From: Siphonodentalium dalli
Taxonomy: Eukaryota > Mollusca > Scaphopoda > Gadilida > Siphonodentaliidae
Direction of reading: 5' to 3'
DNA: 64,000 nucleotides
Assembly: GCA_032622095.1 (NCBI GenBank)
Contig: CP136061.1
Coordinates: forward strand, 37,517,797-37,581,796
Shown here: positions 1 through 10,413 of the stretch, one piece after another
Position numbering within the stretch: the stretch's first letter is position 1
How the letters are laid out: each line of letters starts with the position of its first letter
Program-made: the position numbers and the translations under genes
The notes under the pieces: generated by a model
The model's database searches: none
The model's input: the letters and a program-made list of their open reading frames with translations, nothing else
What the model was told of the DNA's origin: nothing

Positions 1-2
1 AT

Positions 3-565
3 GTTCACTTTACATCAAGTGGGCACTATTGTGTTAGCATTAAGAAGGACAAAGCTGGTCAACAGCCTGTTGATAACAGAAAATCCACGAGTGACATTGA
101 AGAAGTTCTTGTTGTAGATACTAATATGCCAAAGCACAAAAAGAGGTCGATCATATCTAAGTTGCACAAACAGTTTGGCCACGCATCATCAGAAAAACTT
201 CTCACTCTCTTGAAGACTGCTGGGACTGTAGAATCAGATGTGAAGCAAATAGTGTCCAATGTTTGTTCAAAGTGCGAAATATACCATAGATTCAAACGTC
301 CTCATGCCGAACCAATCGTAGCATTCTCTATGGCGAATGACTTCAACCAGGTCGTTGCTATGGATTTGCATGAGATCGACAAGAACTTTTGGTATCTGCA
401 CATTATAGATTTGTTCAGTCGATTGAGTGCCGCTGTTATCATAAGGAAAAAGGATTCACAGACAATTGTTGACAAATTTATGCAGATTTGGGTGGGCATT
501 TATGGTGCCCCAGAGATTGGTGTATTTACGGACAATGGTGGAGAATTTAATTTTCAGGGATATGG
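3..565 (+). pseudogene. copia pol fragment 1: protease tail, HHCC finger, integrase N-terminal half
   Basis: The frame is open from the window edge and includes the GHYC motif often found between copia protease and GAG-pre-integrase. Counting from the methionine at 126, the zinc-binding residues are H14, H19, C47 and C50. The integrase core follows with first acidic residue D80 (MDLHEID) and second D136 in FTDNGGEF. Just after that motif the frame is lost, and the third catalytic residue lies in the next fragment. In an intact element this enzyme would insert the cDNA into the genome. The start at 126 is only the first visible methionine, not a true start. Confidence 0.9.
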
Positions 566-2283
566 CAGAAAACTTAAACATGTCTGTAAAATCCACAGCT
601 GCATACAGTCCTTGGTCAAATGGGGTTGTGGAAAGACACAACGCTACTTTGACAGAAACAATATCTAAAATCAGACAAAACTCAAAACTGTCATGGGAAA
701 CTGCTATCAGTTGGGCTGTCAATGCTAAAAATTCGCTCCTTAATGTTTATGGTTACAGCCCATATCAAATTGTATATGGAAGAAATCCAAATCTCCCATC
801 AGCCATTGTCAGCAAGCCACCTGCATTAGAGGGATGTACTATTAGTCAAACTATGGGTACCCATCTTACTGGTTTGCACGAGGCTCGTAAAGCTTTTATA
901 GCAGCAGAGTCCTCTGAAAAGGTAAGACGAGCATTGCGCAAACAGGTTCGCCCATCTGGTGAGAAATTTAAAACTGGAGATAAGGTATATTTTTTGAGGG
1001 ACAATAAATGGAAGGGTCCTGGTTGTGTAATTGGGCAGGATAATGTTGTGGTTTTCGTACGTTATGGTGGGACTTATGTACGCATGCATGAGAGTAGGCT
1101 TTTAAGGGATCTTCAAATGCCTACAGGTAACCATGGAAGTGTACAAAGTAACCAGGATTCAGCATTATCAGGTGAGTTAATTTCTGAAATTTCAGATCCA
1201 GTTACACAAGATACAGAAACTAGAGCTGACAGTGAAGCAGATAGTAGCGATGAAGACGAAGACAAAGACAATGACATCATGCCAAGAGATCATATAAATG
1301 ATGAACACTCCATTCATCAAGATTCACAAGATGAAGAGTATAACTCAACAGATGATCAGCTACCCGATGATGTGAATTTGGATGAAGAGGCTGCTGCAAA
1401 CGCACAGCAAGGTATGGTAGTTCCTCCCAGTGGCAGTCGAACAGCAGCACCTGATATAAGATTAAAGAAGGATCAAGTAATTAGTTTCAGTGTTCCAAAT
1501 GAAGGTACCCACGAAGCAGTTATTATTGGACGAGCTGGAAAGGCCAACACAGCTACAAAATACTGGTACAACATAGAATACCAAAAACCCCATCAGAAGA
1601 AAGGAGATTGCCGGTCTATTGATCTCAGTACTGTAGAAGATTTGATGGTTATGAATGTCCCCACTGAAGGATTGCAAGAAGAGATTCTTAATGTCAATGT
1701 ATATTTCGATGATACGAAGAAAACAGAGTTGAAGAATTGGAAGGACCACAATGTATTCCAAGAAATCATAGACAGTGGACAAAAATGTATCTCAACTCGA
1801 TGGGTCAACACAATAAAGGAAAGTGATGGTGTCATGAACATGAAGTCCAGGCTCGTCGCAAGGGGCTTTGAAGAGGATTGCTTGGCTGATATCCAGAAAA
1901 ACTCTCCTACATGTGAAAAGCAATCACTTAGACTCATATTCTCAATTGTCTCGAACAAGAAATGGAGGATTCATACAATGGATATAAAGAGAGCATTTCT
2001 GCAAGGAGAGAAACTGCAAAGGGAAGTGTATCTTCGACCACCAAAAGAAGCTAATGCATCAGGGAAGATCTGGCTTCTTAACAAATGTGTCTATGGGCTT
2101 ACAGATGCGTCACTGATGTGGTATGAAAAAGTCAAGAAAACGCTTCTAGCATGTGGTGCAAAGATGTCAACAGTGGACCCTGCAGTATTTTACTGGCACG
2201 ATAAAACCGGGCTTGCTGGCTTAGTTGCTGTACATGTAGATGACTTCCTGTGGTCAGGAACAACAACATTTGAAATACAGTGA
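566..2283 (+). pseudogene. copia pol fragment 2: integrase end, linker, reverse transcriptase
   Basis: This fragment is in another frame from fragment 1. It begins in the integrase helix carrying the third acidic residue (SPWSNGVVERHN, the E), then the GKT-type integrase C-terminal domain and a highly acidic, Ser/Asp/Glu-rich linker at about 1170-1420. The RT domain has RWVNTIKESDG, KSRLVARGFEED, the catalytic aspartate in TMDIKRAFLQGE and the HVDDFLWSG box, the copia form of YxDD. A TGA at 2281 ends it soon after the DD box. The open frame starting at 466 has about 30 out-of-frame residues at its beginning, which I exclude. Confidence 0.9.
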
Positions 2284-2840
2284 TTAACAGGATCAGACAG
2301 CAGTTGCATGTTGGTAAAGAATCGTCAAGACTCCTTCAAGTATATTGGTCTGCAGTTATCTCAAGATGAGAACACTATTATGCTGAGCCAAAACGACTAT
2401 GCCATCAACTTGACACCAGTAAAGTTAGAAAGAAATCGAGAGAAGACTTCATCATTGGCTTCTTAACAAATGTGTCTATGGGCTTACAGATGCGTCACTG
2501 ATGTGGTATGAAAAAGTCAAGAAAACGCTTCTAGCATGTGGTGCAAAGATGTCAACAGTGGACCCTGCAGTATTTTACTGGCACGATAAAACCGGGCTTG
2601 CTGGCTTAGTTGCTGTACATGTAGATGACTTCCTGTGGTCAGGAACAACAACATTTGAAATACAGTGATTAACAGGATCAGACAGCAGTTGCATGTTGGT
2701 AAAGAATCGTCAAGACTCCTTCAAGTATATTGGTCTGCAGTTATCTCAAGATGAGAACACTATTATGCTGAGCCAAAACGACTATGCCATCAACTTGACA
2801 CCAGTAAAGTTAGAAAGAAATCGAGAGAAGACTTCATCAT
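2071..2840 (+). repeat. 385-bp tandem duplication inside the copia RT
   Basis: Bases 2071-2455 and 2456-2840 are direct copies that look identical by eye, containing the HVDDF box and the stop. 385 is not a multiple of three, so the duplication itself breaks the frame. Because both copies carry the same TGA and flanking indels, the duplication came after those mutations. Confidence 0.92.
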
Positions 2841-3346
2841 TGACATCCGAGGAACAAACCATGTTGAGGTCAAAAATTGGTCAGTTACTCTGGCTTGTCA
2901 CCCAAACACGACCAGATATTGCTTTTGACGTTGTCACTTTAGCTTCAAGAGTGACGAAGAGCACAGTTGATGATCTGAAGACGTTAAACAGAATTATCAA
3001 GAGAGTTCAATCAGAGATGGTTACTTTAAGTTTCCAAGATCTCGGGCAACATCTGGAAGTGCTTGTATTCACTGATTCCTCTTTTGGGAATCTTGCTGAT
3101 GGCGGTAGTCAAGGTGGGTATGTAATATTACTGGGAGGTAAAGGTGGCAAGGTTAACCCTTTAACATGGCAATCTAGGAAGGTAAAGAGGGTTGTTAGGA
3201 GTACACTAGCAGGGGAGGCTCTGGCTTTAGCTGATGGAGTAGATTGTGGACTTTCTCTCAGGACCAGGACACAAGCTTCCCGACTGATGGCCATTTCAGT
3301 CAAAATGTTGGACCAAAAAGTAGGAAAATATGCAAATGTGGTATAA
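2284..3346 (+). pseudogene. copia pol fragment 3: RT thumb and RNase H, with duplicated segment
   Basis: After the stop the frame resumes with the KYIGLQLSQDEN motif typical of copia RT. A 385-bp repeat of the DD-box region intervenes, then the KIGQLLWLVTQTRPDIAFDV thumb motif and RNase H follow. RNase H shows TDSSFGNLADGGSQGG with its first acidic residue, and later LAGEALAL with the second. The C-terminal end of RNase H after about 3270 no longer looks family-like and stops at 3346. Between the DD box and KYIGL there are compensating small indels. Confidence 0.88.
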
Positions 3347-3500
3347 AAACAACAAATTCCCCAATAATTCATTGTTGGAAAATCAAATCTACAAGAACAA
3401 TTTCAACCCATCGTTGATGTGAAATTTGCACACATCCATGCATAGTAGCGGGTATATCCAAACAGAATAAATATTTATTTAGTGCGTCTACTCGCATTTA
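3347..3500. other. Spacer after copia, nothing recognised
   Basis: About 150 bases of AT-rich DNA with no LTR, polyA signal or repeat that I could identify. If the copia LTR is here it cannot be recognised without the 5' copy. Confidence 0.5.
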
Positions 3501-3836
3501 ATTTGAAACAAATGTTGCACTTTCGTCGACTCGAATTCAAATACCACCAAATTACGTCACGTTCGTTGGTGTTTTCCAGTTTAAATAGGAATTCCCTCAT
3601 TAGCATATCATTATGCAGCTCGTTTGCATTTCTCCGATATAAATTCAAGTCGACGGTGATGCGACGTTTGTTTCAAACACGGATCTCAGACGCATCAGCA
3701 ATTAGATTCGTGTTGCCAACACGCATACTTCGTCGGTAGTGCGTGTACTCGCATTTATTTGAAACAAACGTCGCACTTTTCAGGAGAATTCAAATAATTG
3801 AATTCGAGTCGTCGGTAGTGCGACATTTGTTCCAAG
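3501..3836. repeat. Two adjacent foldback repeats
   Basis: The sequence GAAACAAATGTTGCAC near 3505 pairs with GTGATGCGACGTTTGTTTC near 3655-3675, giving imperfect inverted arms of about 35 bp that also contain GTCGACT. A second smaller foldback at 3750-3836 has the same arms (TTGAAACAAACGTCGCAC against GTGCGACATTTGTT). They look like two copies, one internally deleted, of one foldback family. No coding content. Confidence 0.65.
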
Positions 3837-3880
3837 GGTAATTCTGCTGTGGTTAAGGAGTCAATTATTTAGGGCATTAT
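3837..3880. mobile_element. Family A MITE fragment (3' arm only)
   Basis: Only the terminal arm is left (TTCTGCTGTGGTTAAGGAG to GGGCATTA), directly abutting the foldback on its left. Confidence 0.7.
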
Positions 3881-4252
3881 ATATAGTTACCGTTACTCAT
3901 ATACGTTCATATAAGCATGTTTCTGGACCTCGACCTATCCGACTCAAATTTGGTATGTAGGCATACTTTGATCCCGGGTAGAATATGGGTGGGTCCAATT
4001 TAATGTGCGACCATGTCCTTGACCTCGCTCATATAGGCATGTTTGTGGACCTCGACTGATCCGACTCAAATTTGGTATGTATAGGCCTACTTTGATCCCA
4101 GGCACAATACAGGTGGATCCAATTTCATGTGCGACCATGTCCTTGACCTCGCTTATATATGCTCATATAGGCATGTTTCTGGACCGATCTAACATTGACT
4201 TTTCACAAAGAAATCCCTAGATAGCCCGGACGAAGTCGGGCACATCAGCTAG
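3881..4252 (+). mobile_element. Helitron-like non-autonomous element (3' end)
   Basis: The right end has a GC hairpin (CCCGGAC - GAA - GTCGGG) followed by about 11 bases and CTAG, then T at 4253. A terminal hairpin shortly before CTRR|T is the Helitron 3' signature. The body has about two and a half copies of a 122-135 bp repeat (starting near 3908, 4030 and 4165) with CTCGACCGATCCGACTCAAA-like sequence. The 5' TC end was not identified. Confidence 0.6.
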
Positions 4253-4412
4253 TATTATATATATTATATATATGGAGCCTCGCATATATAAGAGAATGCA
4301 CTGGCTTAATACAAGGTCAAGGCTCCCTGTGGGACACTCGCATATACTTGAGAATACATTGGCATAGGGTTTTCACAAAATTTCAAGAAGCTCCAGTCAT
4401 AGAAGGGGGATA
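4253..4412 (+). mobile_element. Family C3 MITE, 5'-truncated
   Basis: Contains the shared hairpin arms (CGCATATATAAGAGAATGCA), the AAGGTCAAGGCTCC joint and the C3 end with TTTTCACAAAATTTC and AAGCTCCAGTCATAGAAGG. The left end is missing. Confidence 0.7.
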
Positions 4413-5453
4413 ATTCAAAAATGTGATATGAAATGAACAAATTGAGCCACATTTGAAAGATAATATATTATGCAATTTTCATAGCAAATTCCTTCGAGAT
4501 CCAATAATCAGTATGAGTGTTTTATTAAGTCAGACGAACATGCGCAAAAGGGGGATAACTCTGAAATTTTACCAGAATTGAAAATGTAACGATCACAACT
4601 CCATCATGGTCACTGATTTTCTTCTTGTGTTTTATTTGCTCCTTTTAATTCTAATACCTCTACAATTAACAATTTATGAAAATGCAAACTGGCGTAAACA
4701 CATTCCACTAAGAATAGTGTGCAGCACACACTTATTAAACAGTTCATCTTACAGTGGCGCATGAACAAATACACATATATTGACAAAAATGTGGTCATCA
4801 CACGAGAAAATACTGAACACTGAGTCATGGAATCTACATGCAATTGGCTGCGAACTCTGGCAGTAAACCGTGTTGTTTTCTTGGATAAATGATGGTGAAG
4901 ATTTGATGCAGGAGATCCCCTGATGTCTCAAAATTTAGGCAGGGAAAATCTAGATTACCGTAAAAAATATATGTTGTAATTTATAAATGCAATTTACGAA
5001 ATTATAACTGCTGGTAACTTTTTAAACGGACTTATTAGGTAATATGGTTCTGTATTGTGATTCTATGATGTACATAGTATTTGAACATGCATGTAATTCA
5101 TAGTTCATTATTTAATTTTTCTATATAGGCAAAGGGCCACCACCACTGTGTACACAGACAGGGTGGCACCAGGAGAGGGGTTGGGGAGGGGGCTACAGGC
5201 CCTTGTCAGGGAAAGATAGCCCCCCCCAAGGAAGATTTGCTATGGCCAGCCCAGTAGCTGTAGCCCCCACCTGTTGAGGGATCATAGCCCTTGTGTTGGT
5301 GAAATCCTGGCACCACCCCTGGTACACAGTATGACAGTATAGCTAGGTGATGGCAACGTCACTAGTCAGGATATAGTGGTTAAAAAAATTAACTGTTTAT
5401 TAGTATACATTTTTAGAAGGTTTGTCTATTAAGAAAGCTCTTCTATCTACTGT
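4413..5453. other. About 1 kb without recognised genes or repeats
   Basis: AT-rich except for a GC-rich patch at 5130-5290 with C8 and G-runs (GGCACCAGGAGAGGGG). Short open frames here show no family motif, and I see no RNA gene. Confidence 0.5.
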
Positions 5454-5461
5454 ATTTCCAG

Positions 5462-5897
5462 CAAGCCTGCAAATAGTGTGTCTGTCATTTGCAGAATGCG
5501 GTCCCCAGAGGGTGAATTTAGTGATGCTGTCCCACAGAGCGGGCTAGCCCAACAAATTCACCCTCTGGGGAACTCATTCTGCTTAGGCCTCATCTTCTGG
5601 GTAGTATCTAGCTATAGTCTCAAATATAGTCACTTTATCCTTTCTGGGAAGTTTCTATATCCCCTAATTTGCAGAAGATAAAATGCATAATCAAGGTGAC
5701 TAATGGGTGAACATCACAAACTTCAACTGGGGAACTTCAATCTGATCTTAGGTCTCCCATACCAGATGAGGCTTAAGCAAAATGAGGTCCCAGAAGTTGA
5801 ATTTTGTGATGCAAGCCCGCCATGCAGGATAGCCTCACTAAACTCACCCTCTGGGGACCTCATTCTGCAAATGACAGACAGACTATTTGCAGGCTTG
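5462..5897. mobile_element. Family B MITE, complete, with 8-bp TSD
   Basis: Ends are CAAGCCTGCAAATAG and its complement. The exact 8-bp target duplication ATTTCCAG lies at 5454-5461 and 5898-5905. Each end is itself a smaller palindrome around GAATGAGGTCCCCAGAGGG, separated by a unique middle of about 200 bp. The long (436 bp) subtype. An 8-bp duplication fits hAT-class transposases. Confidence 0.88.
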
Positions 5898-6096
5898 ATT
5901 TCCAGATACTAGCCGAATGATGAAAGTACCAGTCACTCATCACAACTAATTAGCTGTACAGTTTAAGTGTCTGTTTATCACATAGAGAGGGGATATATGT
6001 GAATGAGATGGTGTACATGAGTGAATGCCAAGAGTGAAGTAAAAGTCACAGGTGTCAGCAATGTGTCCAGATCAGTTCACTCAGGTCAGAGTGTCA

Positions 6097-7586
6097 CCCT
6101 TTCATGACCAGAGCTGCACTGGCGCAAAATTAAAGACCCTGTGCCAGTGCATTATCTTAGAAATGCAAGTCGACCATAGGTTGCCTTGCATATATAAGAG
6201 AATGCATTGGCCTAACAATTTTTTATCATTTTTTCTTACATTCTATGTTAATTTTTATTATTTTGTCTTATATTCTTAACAATTTTATCATTTTTTATCA
6301 TTTTTTTCTTACATTATTTATCAATTTTTATCATTTTTTCTTACAATTTTTATCATTTTTTATCATCATTTCTTACATTCTTTAAACAAATTTAATCACT
6401 TACAATTTAAAAAAAAAAATGAAAGTGTCAATGACACTATAGCTCAACTTAGGTAGGGGAATAATTTAATGGTTGACAGTAAATGGAGGAATAGGAAAGG
6501 TGCTAATTGAAATGTCTAACCTGCGCCAAAGGATTTAGTGATGCAAAGAGTAAAATACAAGATGGCTGCTGGTAGCCATTTTTTTTGGCCAATTGACCCC
6601 AAAAGGACTCGTTCCCATCTACGTATAATTGTTAACATCCATGACAAATTTTATGAAGATCTGACCAAAGCTACGACCTACAAATTTCATGATGATCAGA
6701 CGAACAGTACGACCTGTAGACCGCGCCAATGGATTGAATTTTGAAATCCAAGATGGCCGCTGGCAGCAATGTTTTTTGGCCGAATGACCCCACAATGATT
6801 CGTTCCCATCTACATGTCAATGTCAACATTCATGACAAATTTCATAAAGATTAGACCAAAGGTACAACCTGTAGCCCGTGCCAAAAGATTTAGTCATGCA
6901 AAGAGTAAAATCCAAGATGGCTGCTGGCGGCCATGTTTTTTGGCCGAACAACTCCAAAATCACTCGTTCCCATCTACATGACAGTGTTAACATCCATGAC
7001 AAATTTCATAAACTTCCGACCAAAACAACGACCTGTAGCCCGCGCCAAAGGATTTAGTCATGCAAAGAGTAAAATCCAAGATGGCTGCTGGCAGCCATGT
7101 TTTTTGGCCGAACGACCCCAAAATCACTCGTTCCCATCTACATGTCATTATTAACATCAATGACAAATTTCATGATGATCAGATAAACAGTACGACCTGT
7201 AGGCCGCGCCAATGGATTGAATCTTGAAATCCAAGATGGCTGCCAGCGGCCATGTTTTTTGGCCGAATGACCCCAAAATGACTCGTTCCCATCTACATGT
7301 CAATGTCAACATTCATGACAAATTTCATGAAGATCAGACCAAAGGTACAACCTGTAGCCCGCGCCAAAGGAAATTGTTGACGGACACACAGACACACGGA
7401 CGACGGACGCCAAACCATGGCAATAGCTCAAACTTACAAAAGTAAGTTGAGCTAATAATATAAAATTTGTTAGGCCAATGCATTCTCTTATATATGCGAG
7501 GCGACCTATGGTCGACTCGCATATATAAGAGAATGAATTGGCACAGGGTTTTAGCAAAAATTCAGGAAGCTCCCATCATGAAAGAG
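6097..7586 (+). mobile_element. Family C3 MITE (C3a) interrupted by a 1-kb element
   Basis: Left end CCCTTTCATGACCAGAGC, right end CATCATGAAAGAG followed by TTAA. The outer parts match C3b closely. Within the AT-rich middle a repeat-bearing insertion (about 6420-7455) is present that C3b lacks. Confidence 0.8.
6420..7455. mobile_element. Repeat-bearing insertion with AAGATGGC minisatellite (family D)
   Basis: Ends show inverted TAGCTCAACTTA (near 6441 and 7440-7454). Inside are five units spaced about 156-191 bp (AAGATGGC near 6560, 6752, 6916, 7079 and 7235), each with GCCATGTTTTTTGGCCGAA, CTCGTTCCCATCTACATG and CATGACAAATTTCATGA. The last unit runs into ACGGACGACGGACGC and CCATGGCAATAGCTCA. 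Non-coding; the short open frames in it are repeat shadows. Its class is unknown. Confidence 0.7.
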
Positions 7587-7720
7587 TTAAGTGTCTGTTT
7601 ATCACATAGAGAGGGGATATATGTGAATGAGATGGTGTACATGAGTGAATGCCAAGAGTGAAGTAAAAGTCACAGATGTCAGCAATGTGTCCAGATCAGT
7701 TCACTCAGGTCAGAGTGTCA

Positions 7721-8174
7721 CCCTTTCATGACCAGAGCTGTGCTGGCGCAAAATTAAAGACCCTGTGCCAGCGCATTATCTTAGAAATGCGAGTCGACCA
7801 TAGGTTGCCTTGCATATATAAGAGAATGCATTGGCCTAACAATTTTTTATCATTTTTTCTTACATTCTATATTAATTTTTATTATTTTGTCTTATATTCT
7901 TAACAATTTTATCATTTTTTATCATTTTTTTCTTACATTCTTTATCAATTTTTATCATTTTTTCTTACAATTTTTATCAATTTTTATCATCATTTCTTAC
8001 ATTCTTTAAACAAATTTAATCACTTACAATTTTTAACAAAAAATAATATAAAATTTGTTAGGCCAATGCATTCTCTTATATATGCGAGGCGACCTATGGT
8101 CGACTCGCATATATAAGAGAATGAATTGGCACAGGGTTTTAGCAAAAATTCAGGAAGCTCCCATCATGAAAGAG
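7721..8174 (+). mobile_element. Family C3 MITE (C3b), intact
   Basis: CCCTTTCATGACC at the left and GAAAGAG then TTAA at the right. Two copies of the hairpin module (GCATTCTCTTATATATGCGA and relatives) face each other across an AT-rich spacer full of TTATCATTTTTTCTTACA. It is the uninterrupted reference for C3a. Confidence 0.82.
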
Positions 8175-8318
8175 TTAAGTGTCTGTTTATCACATAGAGA
8201 GGGGATATATGTGAATGAGATGGTGTACATGAGTGAATGCCAAAAGTGAAGTAAAAGTCACAGGTGTCAGCAATGTGTCCAGATCAGTTCACTCAGGTCA
8301 GAGTGTCATGGTCACCAC

Positions 8319-8572
8319 TGGACCCGTTCATGAAGGGAGCTGCGCTGGTGCAGGATTAAAGATCATGTGCCAGTGCATTATGTTATATATGCGAGTCTCC
8401 CATAGGGAGGATCACATATATAAGAGAATGCACTGACTTACCAGGTCAAGGTAAATATTGTTAGACCAATGTAATGAAAATATTCCTTTATATATGTGAG
8501 GCTCGCATATGTAAGAGAATGTATTGACACAGGATTTTCACAAAATTTCGGGAAGCTCCAGCCATGGAACAG
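8319..8572 (+). mobile_element. Family C3 MITE (C3c), short subtype
   Basis: Begins near CCCGTTCATGAAGGGAGC and ends near GCTCCAGCCATGGAACAG. It has the hairpin arms but no long AT-rich middle. The right-hand sequence is copied in inverted orientation at 8783-8900. Confidence 0.7.
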
Positions 8573-8900
8573 TTATTATGTGTTACTGTCATAGTATAAT
8601 TCATGTGTGTATTGTAAATAAATTACCCTGTCCTGTATGCTCAAGTTAAAAAATCCACTACTGGATATACAGTAATGCCCTAAGTAATCGACCTCTTAAC
8701 CAAAGCTGAATTATGGGTAACTTTTCAGGATTTAGTCGGAAATATGGCTTGTTGCCATTCATTGGAAAGCTCTCGGGGAGACTGGAGCTTCCTGAGCATA
8801 CAGGACAGGGTAATTTATTTACAATACACACATGAACTATACAATGGCAGTAACACATAATAACCCTTCCACAGCTGGAGCTTTCTGAAATTCTGAGAAA
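8530..8900. repeat. 115-bp inverted duplication, one arm inside a MITE loop
   Basis: Sequence 8530-8645 (the C3c end plus adjoining DNA with TGTGTGTATTGTAAATAAAT) reappears inverted at about 8783-8900, in the central loop of the family A palindrome that starts at 8670. The match is close but not perfect. Confidence 0.85.
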
Positions 8901-9006
8901 GCTCTCAGTGAGAGCTTTCCGATGAATGGCAACAAGCCGACTAAATCCTGAAAAGTTACCCATAATTCTGCTGTGGTTAAGGAGTCTATTACTTAGGGCA
9001 TTACCG
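8670..9006. mobile_element. Family A MITE with captured DNA in its loop
   Basis: Ends CAGTAATGCCCTAAGTAATC and GGGCATTACCG, flanked by TA on both sides. Both arms carry the family A core (GGATTTAGTCGGAAATATGG). It is about 120 bp longer than usual because of the inverted copy in its loop. A 147-codon reverse open frame across it is only repeat sequence. Confidence 0.88.
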
Positions 9007-9008
9007 TA

Positions 9009-9521
9009 TCTTGGCACAATATATAATTTATTAGTACTAGAACCTCTACATGTTTCATGATGTTGATCTCCATGGGATATGTTTTGGCATTGGATACACA
9101 CAGTGGAAACTTTACTGGTTTGAACCTAGTGATGCTGGCATACAGGTAGATAGCATGGGTTCTAGATAATCCTCCAACTTGTTATGTTACCCTGATATTT
9201 ATGAGGGTCTATTCTTGGATGACATTTGCCGATTGTTTGCAGTGCGTTTCTATTGGAGCTGCACCAGCTCAATACATATTTCTTCTCTTATCAGGTATCA
9301 CTTCTGTAGAACTAATTACTTCCACAGTCAAGCCAGCGGGTGGAAGAGCGAAATTATCTAAAATATCACCAATACCTCCATCATAGAGCTGCCAAAGCAC
9401 ATACATCTTTTTCACACTCTCTGGAGTGCTCTCTGAATATTACACAATGTAAATTGGTCTGGAACACACCACACACCTGCGGAACACAATGATCTGATAG
9501 ATCTGTCAGCAGAGAAGGAAA
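9009..9521. other. About 510 bp, nothing recognised
   Basis: No repeat, RNA gene or coding motif identified. Two overlapping short frames near 9180-9390 have no recognisable domain. Confidence 0.5.
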
Positions 9522-9523
9522 TA

Positions 9524-9736
9524 CAGTAATGCTCTAAATAATCCACTCCTTAACCACAGCAGAATTATGGGTAACTTTTCAGGATTTAGTCGGAAATATG
9601 GCTTGTTGCCATTCATCGGAAAGCTCTCGGTGAGAGCTTTCCGATGAATGGCAACAAGCCATATTTCCGACTAAATCCTGAAAAATTACCCATAATTCTG
9701 CTGTGGTTAAGGAGTGGATTATTTAGAGCATTACTG
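9524..9736. mobile_element. Family A MITE, nearly perfect palindrome
   Basis: 213 bp, TA on each side, ends CAGTAATGCTCTAAATAATC and GAGCATTACTG. The arms pair through TTGCCATTCATCGGAAAGCT with almost no loop. Best reference copy of the family. Confidence 0.93.
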
Positions 9737-9865
9737 TAGAGTTATTCATCTGAACACTCAAAGCTATCTCTACTAAAATATAGATTAGCTGCTAAAAGAT
9801 GCTCAGACTCATTTAAAAGGAATATTTCAGATAAAATTAGCTGTTGTTTCAAGTACTTTTTCCTT

Positions 9866-10387
9866 TCTGTCAGTTTCTAAATTCCCTAATTTGCAGATGA
9901 TAAATTGCATAATCGAGGTGAATTAGTGTGTGAACATCACCAATTTCAACTGGGGATCTTCAATCTGATCCTAGGTCTCTCATAGCAGTTGACGCCTAAG
10001 CAGAATGAGGTTATATATACCCAGAGGCTGAATTTGGTTATGCTATATATAACCCTTTGAGTGCAAGGTCCGATTTTTGTATCAACCCATATACCCTGTG
10101 CCAATGCATTCTCTTATATATGCGAGTCGACCATAGGTCGCCTCGCATATATAAGAGAATGCATTGGCTTAACATTTTTTTTTTTTTTTTTTTTTTCTCC
10201 AATTTTTCCAATTTTAATATATTTTATTATATTCTTTAACAGACTTATTGTGTAGGTTTAGGGCCGATAATATCGGCCCCTGGCACTCAAAGGGATAATA
10301 GCCCACCATGCAGGATTGCATCACTAAATTCACCATATGGGGGGACTTCATTCTGTAAATAACAGACACAATATATCCAGACTTGGG
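9866..10387. mobile_element. Family B-derived element, 5'-truncated, hosting a C2 MITE
   Basis: Carries the middle of the long B subtype (CCTAATTTGCAGATGATAA, AACTTCAATCTGATCC-like) and a diverged right arm ending in CCAGACTTG. It is split at 10053-10294 by a C2 MITE. The same diverged element without that insertion lies at 60556-60708. Confidence 0.8.
10053..10294. mobile_element. Family C2 MITE with ATAA duplication
   Basis: Ends CCCTTTGAGTGCAAGGTCC and GGCACTCAAAGGG, bounded by ATAA at 10049-10052 and 10295-10298. The uninterrupted paralogue at 60616-60619 has a single ATAA, so ends and target duplication are directly proven. One hairpin module followed by poly-T. Confidence 0.92.
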
Positions 10388-10413
10388 AGGTACGGCTCTG
10401 TATGAGGTGTTAA

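Larger units (their letters stand above)
1..3346 (+). mobile_element. Ty1/copia-type LTR retrotransposon, decayed internal region
   Basis: The translated order is protease tail, GAG-pre-integrase HHCC finger, integrase core, long acidic linker, reverse transcriptase and RNase H. Integrase before RT is the Ty1/copia order. The left end, with gag, most of the protease and the 5' LTR, lies outside the window. The reading frame is broken by a frameshift near 560, by an in-frame stop at 2281 and by a 385-bp duplication. No 3' LTR or polypurine tract could be recognised after 3346, so the 3' end is either truncated or undetectable without the 5' LTR for comparison. It is a dead copy. Confidence 0.93.
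5963..8308 (+). repeat. Triplicated 134-bp flank separating family C3 MITEs
   Basis: A 134-bp sequence beginning TTAAGTGTCTGTTTATCACA and ending CAGAGTGTCA occurs at 5963-6096, 7587-7720 and 8175-8308. Each copy is followed by a C3 MITE, at once for the first two and after 10 bases for the third. Copies differ at only a few positions. The array reads flank-C3a-flank-C3b-flank-C3c. Confidence 0.9.

Noticed and set aside
3347-3836. A 3' LTR for the copia element
   Set aside because: No TG...CA-bounded segment could be matched to a 5' copy, which is outside the window, and this stretch is made of foldbacks.
8658-9101. 147-codon reverse ORF
   Set aside because: It runs through a palindromic MITE and its captured loop; no domain, and the sequence is repeat-derived.
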